Program-made: the position numbers and the translations under genes
Assembly: GCF_001623875.1 (NCBI RefSeq)
Contig: NZ_LWAE01000007.1
Coordinates: forward strand, 1 to 64,000
Direction: 5' to 3'
Source: Clostridium magnum DSM 2767
GTDB taxonomy: Bacteria; Bacillota; Clostridia; Clostridiales; Clostridiaceae
DNA: 64,000 bases
Notes under the pieces: generated by a model
The model's input: only the letters and a program-made list of their open reading frames with translations
Told to the model about the DNA's origin: nothing
The model's database searches: none
In this document: positions 36,337 through 43,053 of the stretch, piece by piece
How the letters are laid out: each line of letters begins with the position of its first letter
How positions within the stretch are numbered: position 1 is the first letter of the stretch

Positions 36337-36454
36337 GTTAAAAATAAATTTTAGTGCAGTTGTTTATAAGTTTGGTTATAATATAAATACGTAGAGGTAT
36401 ATTATAAAAGATAACAGAGTACGAATAAAATGAAGATAGATGTAGGTGTATAAA

Positions 36455-36541
36455 GTGGAATTTAATATAGATGATGTAAGAATGCTTATCAAAGAAGATA
36501 GAATTCAATGGAGTAAAGATTTAAAATGTAGGAGGAAATAG
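36455..36541 (+). pseudogene. DUF4258 protein remnant (N-terminal 20 codons)
   Basis: From GTG 36455 the frame reads VEFNIDDVRMLIKEDRIQWS, the start of DUF4258 proteins (helix, then a WT/WS-x-H strand). It then jumps to the SD region of the next gene and stops at 36539-36541. About 60 residues have been deleted internally. DUF4258 genes are normally the upstream partner of YgiT-type zinc-finger genes, which is exactly the neighbour here. Confidence 0.55.
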
Positions 36542-36543
36542 TA

Positions 36544-36774
36544 ATGGATTGTATCATATGTAAAGGGAAACTGATAGAAGGAATTGTTAATCATATTGTA
36601 GATATAAAGGGACATATAATAATAATTAAAAATGTACCAGCTAATATTTGTACACAATGCGGAGAATATTATATCGAAAATAAAATAGCATTAATATTAG
36701 AGGAACTAATTGATGGGATACTAAGTAGTAATGCAGAAGTTTTGATAATAAATTATCCTGGATCAGCAGCATAG
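36544..36774 (+). CDS. YgiT-type zinc-finger protein (MqsA N-terminal-like antitoxin)
   Basis: 76 residues; SD AGGAGG precedes ATG 36544. Two CxxC knuckles, CIICKGKL (residues 3-10) and CTQCGEYY (about 38-45), form the zinc site, separated by a beta hairpin (GIVNHIVDIKGHIIIIKNVPA). The tail is a short helix (ALILEELIDGILSSN). It matches the YgiT/MqsA zinc-finger family but has no C-terminal HTH, so DNA binding is unlikely without a partner. Its DUF4258 partner is reduced to about 20 codons, leaving an orphan putative antitoxin. Confidence 0.8.
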   Translation: MDCIICKGKLIEGIVNHIVDIKGHIIIIKNVPANICTQCGEYYIENKIALILEELIDGILSSNAEVLIINYPGSAA

Positions 36775-36788
36775 ATAAGCTAGTGTTA

Positions 36789-37401
36789 AAATGTAGAAAT
36801 ACAATTATTAAATCAGTATAATATGGTAGAAAGAACTTTGTTTTATTGGAGCAGATTATTTAATAGCCAATTAAAGAAAGGCCAAAATTATAGAAATTTG
36901 AAAAGGACAATAACAATTAATATATTAAATTTTGATTATATAGATATAGAAAAATTCCATTCAACTTTCGGATTGTATGAAGAAGAATTAAAAATAAAGT
37001 TAACTGACTTGATGGAACTAGACTTTATAGAATTACCTAAGTTTTTGAAGCAACAGAAAGATTTAGAAGATTCTTTGCAGAGATGGTTATTGTTTTTGAT
37101 TAAACCCAATAAAGAGATATTGGAGGAGATAGAGATGAAAGATCCTACAATAAAAAAGGCTAAGACAATATTAGAATTTTTAGAAAGAGATGCAGAAACA
37201 GTAAGATTAGCAGAACTAAGAGAAAAAGCAATAAGAGATGAGATATCTAGAATCGAAGGTGCAAGAGAAGAAGGAAGAGAAGAAGGAAGAATAGAAGTTG
37301 CAAAAAAATTATTGAAAATGAGAATGGATATACTTACAGTAATAAATGCAACAGAATTAAAAAAAGAAGAAATTGAAAAAATAAAGTCAAGTATGAATTA
37401 G
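36789..37401 (+). pseudogene. PD-(D/E)XK nuclease family transposase (Rpn-like), 5'-truncated, duplication copy 1
   Basis: The frame enters in mid-gene at NVEIQLLNQYNMVERTLFYW. The catalytic VEIQ strand is kept, but the preceding 80 residues with the aspartate are missing. The only start (ATG 36823) is internal and has no SD. The rest matches PF12784: YWSRLFNSQLKKGQNY, a kink, and a charged C-terminal coiled coil ending in GREEGRIEVAKKLLKM...KIKSSMN. The left edge coincides with the left end of the 0.8-kb direct duplication. Rpn-type proteins promote RecA-independent recombination; this copy is almost surely inactive. Confidence 0.75.
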
Positions 37402-37610
37402 GAGAGCCTTACTAAGGAAATACTAATATAAAGCATTGACAAGCATGACCAAGTCCTTACAACGGGGTTAGTTCCTCTTAAAAAATGGAAATTAAGTCCT
37501 GTAAGAAAAGTTAGAGAAAGTAAATAAAGTGAGGCCGAAAAGAGAAACGAAGTGTTGCAAAAGAATTAAAGGATGAAGAACTTATATTATCGGAAAAAGA
37601 TATGAAGTGG
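36789..37610 (+). repeat. Direct duplication, copy 1 (822 bp)
   Basis: Nearly identical to 39155-39988 (834 bp). The 12-bp length difference is one extra four-residue step in the Glu/Arg-rich coiled coil. It covers the nuclease 3' part plus about 200 nt downstream. Beyond 37610 a short tail KW-PALKEIKIRF ends at a stop near 37640; the second copy lacks it. Confidence 0.9.
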
Positions 37611-37650
37611 CCAGCACTTAAAGAAATTAAAATAAGGTTTTAACAAAAAT

Positions 37651-37686
37651 ACTTCAAGTTTTCCAAAGCTTGAAGTGTTTTTAATT
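37651..37686 (+). terminator. Rho-independent terminator
   Basis: ACTTCAAG pairs with CTTGAAGT across a 10-nt loop and is followed by GTTTTT. Confidence 0.8.
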
Positions 37687-37741
37687 ATTTTTAGATAAGG
37701 CGAAGCAAGTGGGGCCAGCAAAGTATGTTCCCACTAAGGTA

Positions 37742-37754
37742 CGCGGTACCACCC
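37742..37754 (-). other. T-box-like antiterminator string on minus strand
   Basis: The minus strand reads GGGTGGTACCGCG, an exact match to the core of the T-box antiterminator bulge. No specifier region or downstream minus-strand gene is visible, so it is at most a relic carried within repeated DNA. A related string at 30532-30542 has similar flanks. Confidence 0.35.
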
Positions 37755-37785
37755 GCAATTTGTAAAATTTTCAGAAGTTGTCCAC

Positions 37786-37808
37786 AAACAGCCTTTTGGC
37801 TGTTTTTT
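37786..37808 (+). terminator. Short terminator hairpin
   Basis: AAACAGCC-TTTT-GGCTGTTT followed by TTT. The same CAGCC/GGCTG terminator type recurs at 40563. Confidence 0.75.
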
Positions 37809-37953
37809 GATTTGATAAATGAGCATTTAGTGAATATAAAATGTTATTTTAAGGTTGGTTTGTTTATACTTAAATGTGGTAAAATATAAATAAAGAATAT
37901 ATATTTAGCGTATTTTTATTAAATAAAAAGTAATCTGTGGAGAGTGAAATACT

Positions 37954-38646
37954 ATGCTATTTAACAGAAATCAATCTTATAATGATATAGTACCTGAGTT
38001 AGATACTAAAAAATTAATAATGTTAGTTAAGAAGTTATTGCCGGATGTTGTATTTAACATGGCTAGTTTGGAAGGAAATCCATTTACATATCCTGAAGTA
38101 CAAACCTTACTTGAAGGAATTACTATAGGTGGACATAAAATAAGTGATGAACAACAGATTTTAAGTATTAGAAATGGGTGGAATTACTTGTTCGATTTAG
38201 TAATCCGAAATGATGCATCTATTGACATTAATAAATTCAATAAATTTAATGATATTGTTGCTAAAGAGGAAGCGTTAATTAGTGGTACATTTAGAAATGG
38301 GCAAGTTAGAATAGCAGGTACAGATTTTGTTCCACCAAGGGCAGACGAATTAGAAAATATTTTTGAAAGTGAGTTACCTAAGTTAATAGAAAGGTGCAAA
38401 AGTAAAACTGAATTAGCTTTTGAAATATTCTTATGGGGAGCTTTAAACCAATTTTATTATGATGGAAATAAAAGAACTTCTAGATTAGTATCTAATATGA
38501 TTTTAATATCAAATGGCCAAGGAATATTTAATATAAAAGCAAAGGATAGATTGGAGTTTAATACTTTAATGGTTGAGTTCTATAATACAAGAGAAGCAGA
38601 TAATATATTTAAATTTTTATATTATAAGTGTCTAGAAAGATATTAG
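37954..38646 (+). CDS. Fic-domain-like protein without the catalytic histidine
   Basis: 230 residues; SD GGAGAG precedes ATG 37954. The N-terminal helix carries FNMASLEGNPFTYPEVQTLL, like the inhibitory helix region of class II Fic proteins. However, the residue four before the Glu is Met, not Ser/Thr. The Fic core has FLWGALNQFYYDGNKRTSRLVSNMIL (about residues 165-190). The usual H-x-F-x-D-G-N-[GK]-R motif reads N-Q-F-Y-Y-D-G-N-K-R, so the histidine that activates the acceptor hydroxyl is absent. Fic enzymes transfer AMP or similar groups to proteins; this one is either inactive or uses altered chemistry. It is flanked by repeats and lies between the two copies of the 0.8-kb duplication. Confidence 0.75.
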   Translation: MLFNRNQSYNDIVPELDTKKLIMLVKKLLPDVVFNMASLEGNPFTYPEVQTLLEGITIGGHKISDEQQILSIRNGWNYLFDLVIRNDASIDINKFNKFNDIVAKEEALISGTFRNGQVRIAGTDFVPPRADELENIFESELPKLIERCKSKTELAFEIFLWGALNQFYYDGNKRTSRLVSNMILISNGQGIFNIKAKDRLEFNTLMVEFYNTREADNIFKFLYYKCLERY

Positions 38647-38872
38647 CAAGCTCAGCAAGTTCGGGCAAGCATGCCCTCACAAAGGGGTCAGTCCGTGCGG
38701 AAGTAAATGGAAGCGGAGCGATGCGAAGATGGGAACATCTGATGCGAATGGATAGAAGAGAAAGTTATGTTTAGGAAAATAGAATTTGAGGAAAATAGGA
38801 CAAAAAAACATGGCGAAAGCCAGGTGTGAACTACAGAAATTTGCAGGAGATAAATTTCTGTAGTTTTTAGCT
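38645..38872 (+). repeat. Multi-module intergenic repeat, copy 5
   Basis: It starts at the stop codon of the Fic-like gene. Module a (AGCAAGTTCGGGCAAGC..GTCAGTCC) is followed by a bridge (GGAAGCGGAGCGATGCGAAG), module c (GGGAACATCTGATGCGAATGG) and the module d hairpin (38829-38865, perfect 14-bp stem with T5). Confidence 0.82.
38829..38870 (+). terminator. Terminator-like hairpin of repeat module d (second occurrence)
   Basis: The arms AACTACAGAAATTT/AAATTTCTGTAGTT are identical to those at 31020. The loop differs by one base (GCAGGAGAT) and TTTTTAG follows. Confidence 0.75.
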
Positions 38873-38961
38873 TAAATGAGGATTTAGGGAATATTATATT
38901 AGTGTAAAAAACAAAATAGTTTGATATAATGAAATAAATGAAAGTATATATTAGGTAGGTG

Positions 38962-39779
38962 AAGAAGCTTGGAAGAAAACAAGGATATATTAATAAGTTT
39001 CTTAAATGCAGTAATTTGAACATAATAAGAAGTATAATGGATATAGAATACAAGATTTGGAATATATAGATCCAATATTAGGTATAGTAAATGCAGTAGA
39101 TGATAAAACAGGAATATTAGATGTACGAGTAAAAACAGAAGATGGAACACATATAAATGTAGAAATACAATTATTAAATCAGTATAATATGGTAGAAAGA
39201 ACTTTGTTTTATTGGAGCAGATTATCTAATAGCCAATTAAAGAAAGGCCAAAATTATAGAAATTTGAAAAGGACAATAACAATTAATATATTAAATTTTG
39301 ATTATATAGATATAGAAAAATTCTATTGAACTTTCGGATTGTATGAAGAAGAATTAAAAATAAAGTTAACTGACTTGATGGAACTAAACTTTATAGAATT
39401 ACCTAAGTTTTTGAAGCAACAGAAAGATTTAGAAGATTCTTTGCAGAGATGGTTATTGTTTTTGATTAAACCCAATAAAGAGATATTTGAGGAGATAGAG
39501 ATGAAAGATCCTACAATAAAAAAGGCTAAGACAATATTAGAATTTTTAGAAAGAGATGCAGAAACAGTAAGATTAGCAGAACTAAGAGAAAAAGCAATAA
39601 GAGATGAGATATCTAGAATCGAAGGTGCAAGAGAAGAAGGAAGAGACGAAGGAAGAGAAGAAGGAAAAATAGAAGTTGCAAAAAAATTATTGAAAATGGG
39701 AATGGATATACTTACAGTAATAAATGCAACAGAATTAAAAAAAGAAGAAATTGAAAAAATAAAGTCAAGTATGAATTAG
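38962..39779 (+). pseudogene. PD-(D/E)XK nuclease family transposase, duplication copy 2, frameshifted and nonsense
   Basis: This copy keeps more of the 5' side. KKL, then EENKDILISFLNAVI (38962-39018), is the usual start region, with a small deletion at about 38970. A stop/frame change occurs near 39018, then EYIDPILGIVNAVDDKTGILDVRVK with the catalytic aspartate and VEIQ strand. A TGA at 39327-39329 replaces the CAA-type codon seen in copy 1 (TCATTC there, TATTGA here). The remainder to 39779 is open and has one extra charged step, GRDEGREEGK. It has at least three lesions and so is inactive. Confidence 0.8.
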
Positions 39780-39988
39780 GAGAGCCTTACTAAGGAAATA
39801 CTAATATAAAGCATTGACAAGCATGACCAAGTCCTTACAACGGGGTTAGTTCCTCTTAAAAAATGGAAATTAAGTCCTGTAAGAAAAGTTAGAGAAAGTA
39901 AATAAAGTGAGGCCGAAAAGAGAAACGAAGTGTTGCAAAAGAATTAAAGGATGAAGAACTTATATTATCGGAAAAAGATATGAAGTGG
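39155..39988 (+). repeat. Direct duplication, copy 2 (834 bp)
   Basis: Second copy of the 36789-37610 block. Its right edge runs directly into the structured element B; the string ATGAAGTGG is shared by both at the junction, so the seam is a short microhomology. Confidence 0.9.
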
Positions 39989-40113
39989 AAACTTGAATCA
40001 AGTGGAGTTTAAAACTCCACCTGATTCTTAGTTGAACGAATCCAGAGACGTACCCGCTCGCAACGTACACTTTGAAGAAGATGGGAGTATTAGAGCGGGT
40101 AGTCGTCGGATAA
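39980..40113 (+). repeat. Structured dispersed element, copy B (short form)
   Basis: The first part is a hairpin AAGTGGAGTTT/AAACTCCACCT (about 40000-40022). The conserved CTTAGTTGAACGAATCCAG follows, then the outer stem CGTACCCGCTC with AGAGCGGGTAGTCG. The two inner hairpins of the long form are absent, replaced by CGCAACGTACACTTTG, which copy D also carries in part. It lies exactly between the duplication copy and the dprA fragment. Confidence 0.85.
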
Positions 40114-40519
40114 AGTTCTAATAGCTGAAGCAGGAGAAAAAAGTGGTACATTAATAACTGCTAAATATGCAATAAAACAGAAGAAGGAACTATATGTAGT
40201 ACCAGGAGATATATATTCTAAAGCATTTAAAGGCTCTAATAAACTAATTAGTGATGGGGCAATAATATATTTATCTAAAGATCAACTACTAGGTATTGAT
40301 CAGAAAGTTGATACTTTTATAGAAAGTAAGAAAAGCACAATAGATGATAGTGCTAGTATTTTAGAAAAACACATACTTAAAGTACTTACTGTTAAACCCT
40401 TAACGGTAGATGAGCTAGCTTTAATATTAAAAATAAACAAAAATAGGATAATAGATATACTGTTTTCAATGGAGTTAAGTAATAAGGTGAAAGCAATTGG
40501 TGGTAAGTATGCTAGATAG
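40112..40519 (+). pseudogene. dprA 3' fragment (duplicate of codons ~226-360)
   Basis: The frame reads LIAEAGEKSGTLITAKYAIK and continues to GGKYAR and a stop at 40517-40519, parallel to the true dprA from 35316 onward. The first half is almost identical. The second half has diverged (for example IDQKVDTFIESKKSTIDDS here), so it is an old copy or came from a related strain. There is no start codon or SD. It begins immediately after structured element B. Confidence 0.85.
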
Positions 40520-40562
40520 TTTCCAAGTAAAAAGAGGGGCAGTCCCTTCGGAATATTAAATT

Positions 40563-40586
40563 AACAGCCAAAGGCTGTTTTTTTTA
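40563..40586 (+). terminator. Rho-independent terminator
   Basis: AACAGCC-AAA-GGCTGTT followed by seven Ts. Confidence 0.9.
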
Positions 40587-40677
40587 TCCCCAAATATTTA
40601 TTAGCTCACAACAATGAAGTTTTTTCTGCCTATATTCCCTTAGTCTGAGTATATAGTAAATGAAGGGGGATACGTAT

Positions 40678-40896
40678 ATGAGTAAAGCATTAGTAATGAA
40701 TTTTTTAAATGAAGGCGGTCAAAAGGTAGCGGTGAGGGTCAATAATGTAAAGGAGAATTCAACGGAAGCAGAGGTTGGTGCTGCCATGGATGTTATTATT
40801 AATAAAAATATATTTTCATCCACTGGTGGAGATCTAAAGTACAAAGACTCTGCAGAAATTGTAGATAAAACTTCTACTGAGCTTACTGTTAAATAG
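40678..40896 (+). CDS. DUF2922 family protein
   Basis: 72 residues from ATG 40678, 9 nt after the SD GGGGG; an in-frame ATG at 40660 lies before the SD. The sequence KALVMNFLNEGGQKVAVRVNNVKEN...EVGAAMDVIINKNIF...LKYKDSAEIVDKTSTELTV fits DUF2922 (PF11148), a small beta-rich clostridial family usually found in a cassette with DUF1659, YvrJ and a sigma-like HTH protein. Here the DUF1659 partner is missing and the downstream sigma-like gene is broken. Function unknown. It is normal length for the family. Confidence 0.8.
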   Translation: MSKALVMNFLNEGGQKVAVRVNNVKENSTEAEVGAAMDVIINKNIFSSTGGDLKYKDSAEIVDKTSTELTVK

Positions 40897-41070
40897 TCCA
40901 TAGTTTTATTAATCAAATCTTTTGCAAGACACTCTAGCTTACTAGAGTATTCAAAGGAAAATAACTGCAGCTATACAGCGGCGAAACAGAGAAAATATAG
41001 ACTAAGGCTAAAGATAGACAAAATTAAAGGCAGGATTGATCCTAAAACTTATACTTGGGAGGCGATTTAA

Positions 41071-41296
41071 ATAGATAAAACTACACTAATAATTTTAGTT
41101 ATTCAGGCTCAAGCTGGAGATAAGAAAGCCCTGGAAGAAATATGTAAAGGTTTTACTGGGTTAATTTCAGAATTGGTCGAAGCTTGGTATTACTACTAGG
41201 GAAAAGTTTGATGCTTATAAAAAATCGGAAGCAGTTCATCGGAAAAAATATAGTAGTAAAAGAGCTAATTCTGATGCTTATAAATACATAGATTAA
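41071..41296 (+). pseudogene. Sigma-like HTH protein remnant (start codon lost, frameshifted)
   Basis: An excellent SD (GGGAGGCG) is followed at the right distance by ATA GAT AAA, apparently a start ATG turned into ATA at 41071. The frame reads DKTTLIILVIQAQAGDKKAL, like the HTH_16/sigma N-terminus of conjugative-element and YvrI-type proteins, to a stop at 41197-41199. Another frame continues REKFDAYKKSEAVHRKK to a stop at 41294-41296. Between DUF2922 and this gene, at 40985-41070, is a short frame tail (KGRIDPKTYTWEAI) of unknown origin. Confidence 0.5.
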
Positions 41297-41317
41297 GCCA
41301 TATGAGGGGGATTAAAA

Positions 41318-41515
41318 GTGAATGTGGAAAGCTTTAAAAACTTAGAGGCGGAGAGTAATGTTCTCGCCTCTATAATAATAGATAATGACAGTATATGTGA
41401 GGTTATGGGGATTTTAAAGCCTGAGGACTTTTATAGTTCTAGTAATAAAATAATATACAAAAACTTGAGAGAAATGTATGAGAATAATACACCTAAGGTA
41501 CAGCAGGTTAGATAA
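41318..41515 (+). pseudogene. DnaB helicase N-terminal domain fragment
   Basis: 65 codons from GTG 41318 after the SD GAGGGGG. FKNLEAESNVLASIIIDND...VMGILKPEDFYSSSNKIIYKNLREMYENN is the helical N-terminal domain of replicative DnaB-type helicases. The frame then ends without the linker or RecA-like motor. It is probably a scrap of a mobile element's or phage's helicase. No helicase motif follows in any frame. Confidence 0.65.
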
Positions 41516-41592
41516 TGAAGAAAAGAATAGTTGCTGCTTTTAAAACTATTATAGTGCTTTATTATAAAAGCCCCTGTGTCAAATAAAACCAT

Positions 41593-41630
41593 CCAGAATA
41601 GTATATAAAAAGGGAAAATCTATTCTGGAG
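41593..41630 (+). promoter_or_regulatory. Inverted repeat covering the SD of the transglutaminase gene
   Basis: CCAGAATAG (41593-41601) and CTATTCTGG (41620-41628) pair perfectly over 9 bp across an 18-nt A-rich loop. The right arm overlaps the SD GGAG (41627-41630) of the gene at 41639. In RNA it could hide the ribosome site; in DNA it could be an operator. Confidence 0.55.
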
Positions 41631-41638
41631 TTGATATT

Positions 41639-42871
41639 ATGAAGAAGCTGATTAAATTCTTCGTGATAATATTGGGGGTTATTTTTTTCAATATGACATT
41701 AGTTGGAGCTGAAATAACCAAAGGTACTCCTACTAGCAATAAAATATGTGGGAATATTAGTTGGGCAAGCCCTTTCTATAATGAAGGAGATAGACTATAC
41801 AGTGGAAATGATACTTCAGATACCTTATATGTTGATGCTTCCTCAGAAGAAGAATTAAAGAAGTGTATAATGGCAAGTATACAAAGTATGAGAGGAGTCT
41901 TTTTTATACACTACACTGGAGATTCTGAAAATCTTAAGAATCTGCTAAAGGATACGTTGGATGGTCGTTATGATTATAGTGGTTATGGGAGATGTTTAAT
42001 GAAGTGCTGGAAATGTAGTTACGATGGTTATAGCAATAATGTAATGATAAATTTTAATATTGAATATGTAGAAAGTAAAGAACAGGCTGATGCTGTAGAT
42101 AAAAAAATAAGAGAAATATTAGCTGGATTAATTACCGTTGACATGAATGAGTTTCAGAAGGAAAAAGCTATACACGATTATATAGTTAAAAACGTTGCTT
42201 ATGATGAAACAAAGGACAAGTATAGTGATTATGATGGGTTGTTTAATGGAAAAACTGTATGCCAGGGATATGCTCTTTTAAATTATAAAATGCTTACTAT
42301 GGCAGGGATTAAAACACGAATTGTTATAGGAATTGCCGGAGGTGCGCCTCATGGTTGGAATATGGTAAATATTAAGGATAATTGGTATCACGTAGACTGT
42401 ACCTGGGATGATCCTATACCAGATATTCAAGGAAGAGTTAACAATGGCTACTTTAATGTAACAGATGATGCTATAGAAAAGGATCATTCTTGGGATAAAA
42501 CCAAGTATGAAGCTTGCACTTCTTTATTTAAGTATGAAAGCCTTAAGGAAGTTCTATTTGAGCCTACAGGACAGTATAAAGTAGTTAAAAATATAAAAGA
42601 TGCTTCTGTAGATAGAAAATTTACTATAAAATTTTCAAAGGAGCTAAATAAGGATATTTTAAATAAAGATTCAATAGTGTTTGTTAAAGGGTATGACGGC
42701 GAAAAGCTGTCTTTTAAAATAGAAAATTTAGGGACTAGCCTTGTGATTACTCCAGAGGAAAAGTTAAAACCTTTTACAAAATATTATATTATTATAAATG
42801 AGGGAATAACAGCAGTTGATGGTAGTGAAACAAACGGTAATGTGTTGATCAAAATAGAAACTGCTTTATAA
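41639..42871 (+). CDS. Secreted transglutaminase-like protein with C-terminal Ig-like (SbsA-type) domain
   Basis: 410 residues; SD GGAG precedes ATG 41639. A signal peptide covers about residues 1-24 (FVIILGVIFFNMTLVGA). The transglutaminase-like core at about residues 170-270 has KTVCQGYALLNYKMLTMAGI (catalytic Cys), PHGWNMVNI (His) and WYHVDCTWDDP (Asp), so the triad is complete. Residues about 320-408 form an Ig-like domain (KFTIKFSKELN...SLVITPEEKLKPFTKYYIIIN) as in S-layer-associated proteins. It probably acts in the wall as a protease, amidase or cross-linker; the substrate cannot be told. The next gene encodes a giant wall protein. Confidence 0.82.
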   Translation: MKKLIKFFVIILGVIFFNMTLVGAEITKGTPTSNKICGNISWASPFYNEGDRLYSGNDTSDTLYVDASSEEELKKCIMASIQSMRGVFFIHYTGDSENLKNLLKDTLDGRYDYSGYGRCLMKCWKCSYDGYSNNVMINFNIEYVESKEQADAVDKKIREILAGLITVDMNEFQKEKAIHDYIVKNVAYDETKDKYSDYDGLFNGKTVCQGYALLNYKMLTMAGIKTRIVIGIAGGAPHGWNMVNIKDNWYHVDCTWDDPIPDIQGRVNNGYFNVTDDAIEKDHSWDKTKYEACTSLFKYESLKEVLFEPTGQYKVVKNIKDASVDRKFTIKFSKELNKDILNKDSIVFVKGYDGEKLSFKIENLGTSLVITPEEKLKPFTKYYIIINEGITAVDGSETNGNVLIKIETAL

Positions 42872-42876
42872 AAACT

Positions 42877-42897
42877 GGGGAGTGAAGACTCCCCTTA
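42877..42897 (+). terminator. Hairpin after the transglutaminase gene
   Basis: GGGGAGT-GAAG-ACTCCCC, a stable GC-rich stem, but only TTAAT follows, so termination strength is uncertain. Confidence 0.6.
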
Positions 42898-43053
42898 ATA
42901 GGAATCGTTTTGAACGAGCTGAAGAGAGATTTCGCTTCCATGATAAATCTATATTTTTAGTGAAGTTAAATAAAAATATATGAAAAATATGTAAAATATG
43001 ATACAATTTGTACTATAAGTAAAGTATATGATACGTGTAAAGGTGGAATGTGT

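Noticed and set aside
40000..40022. Simple Rho-independent terminator
   Set aside because: The hairpin has no T-run and is part of the four-copy structured element, so it was not called as a separate terminator.
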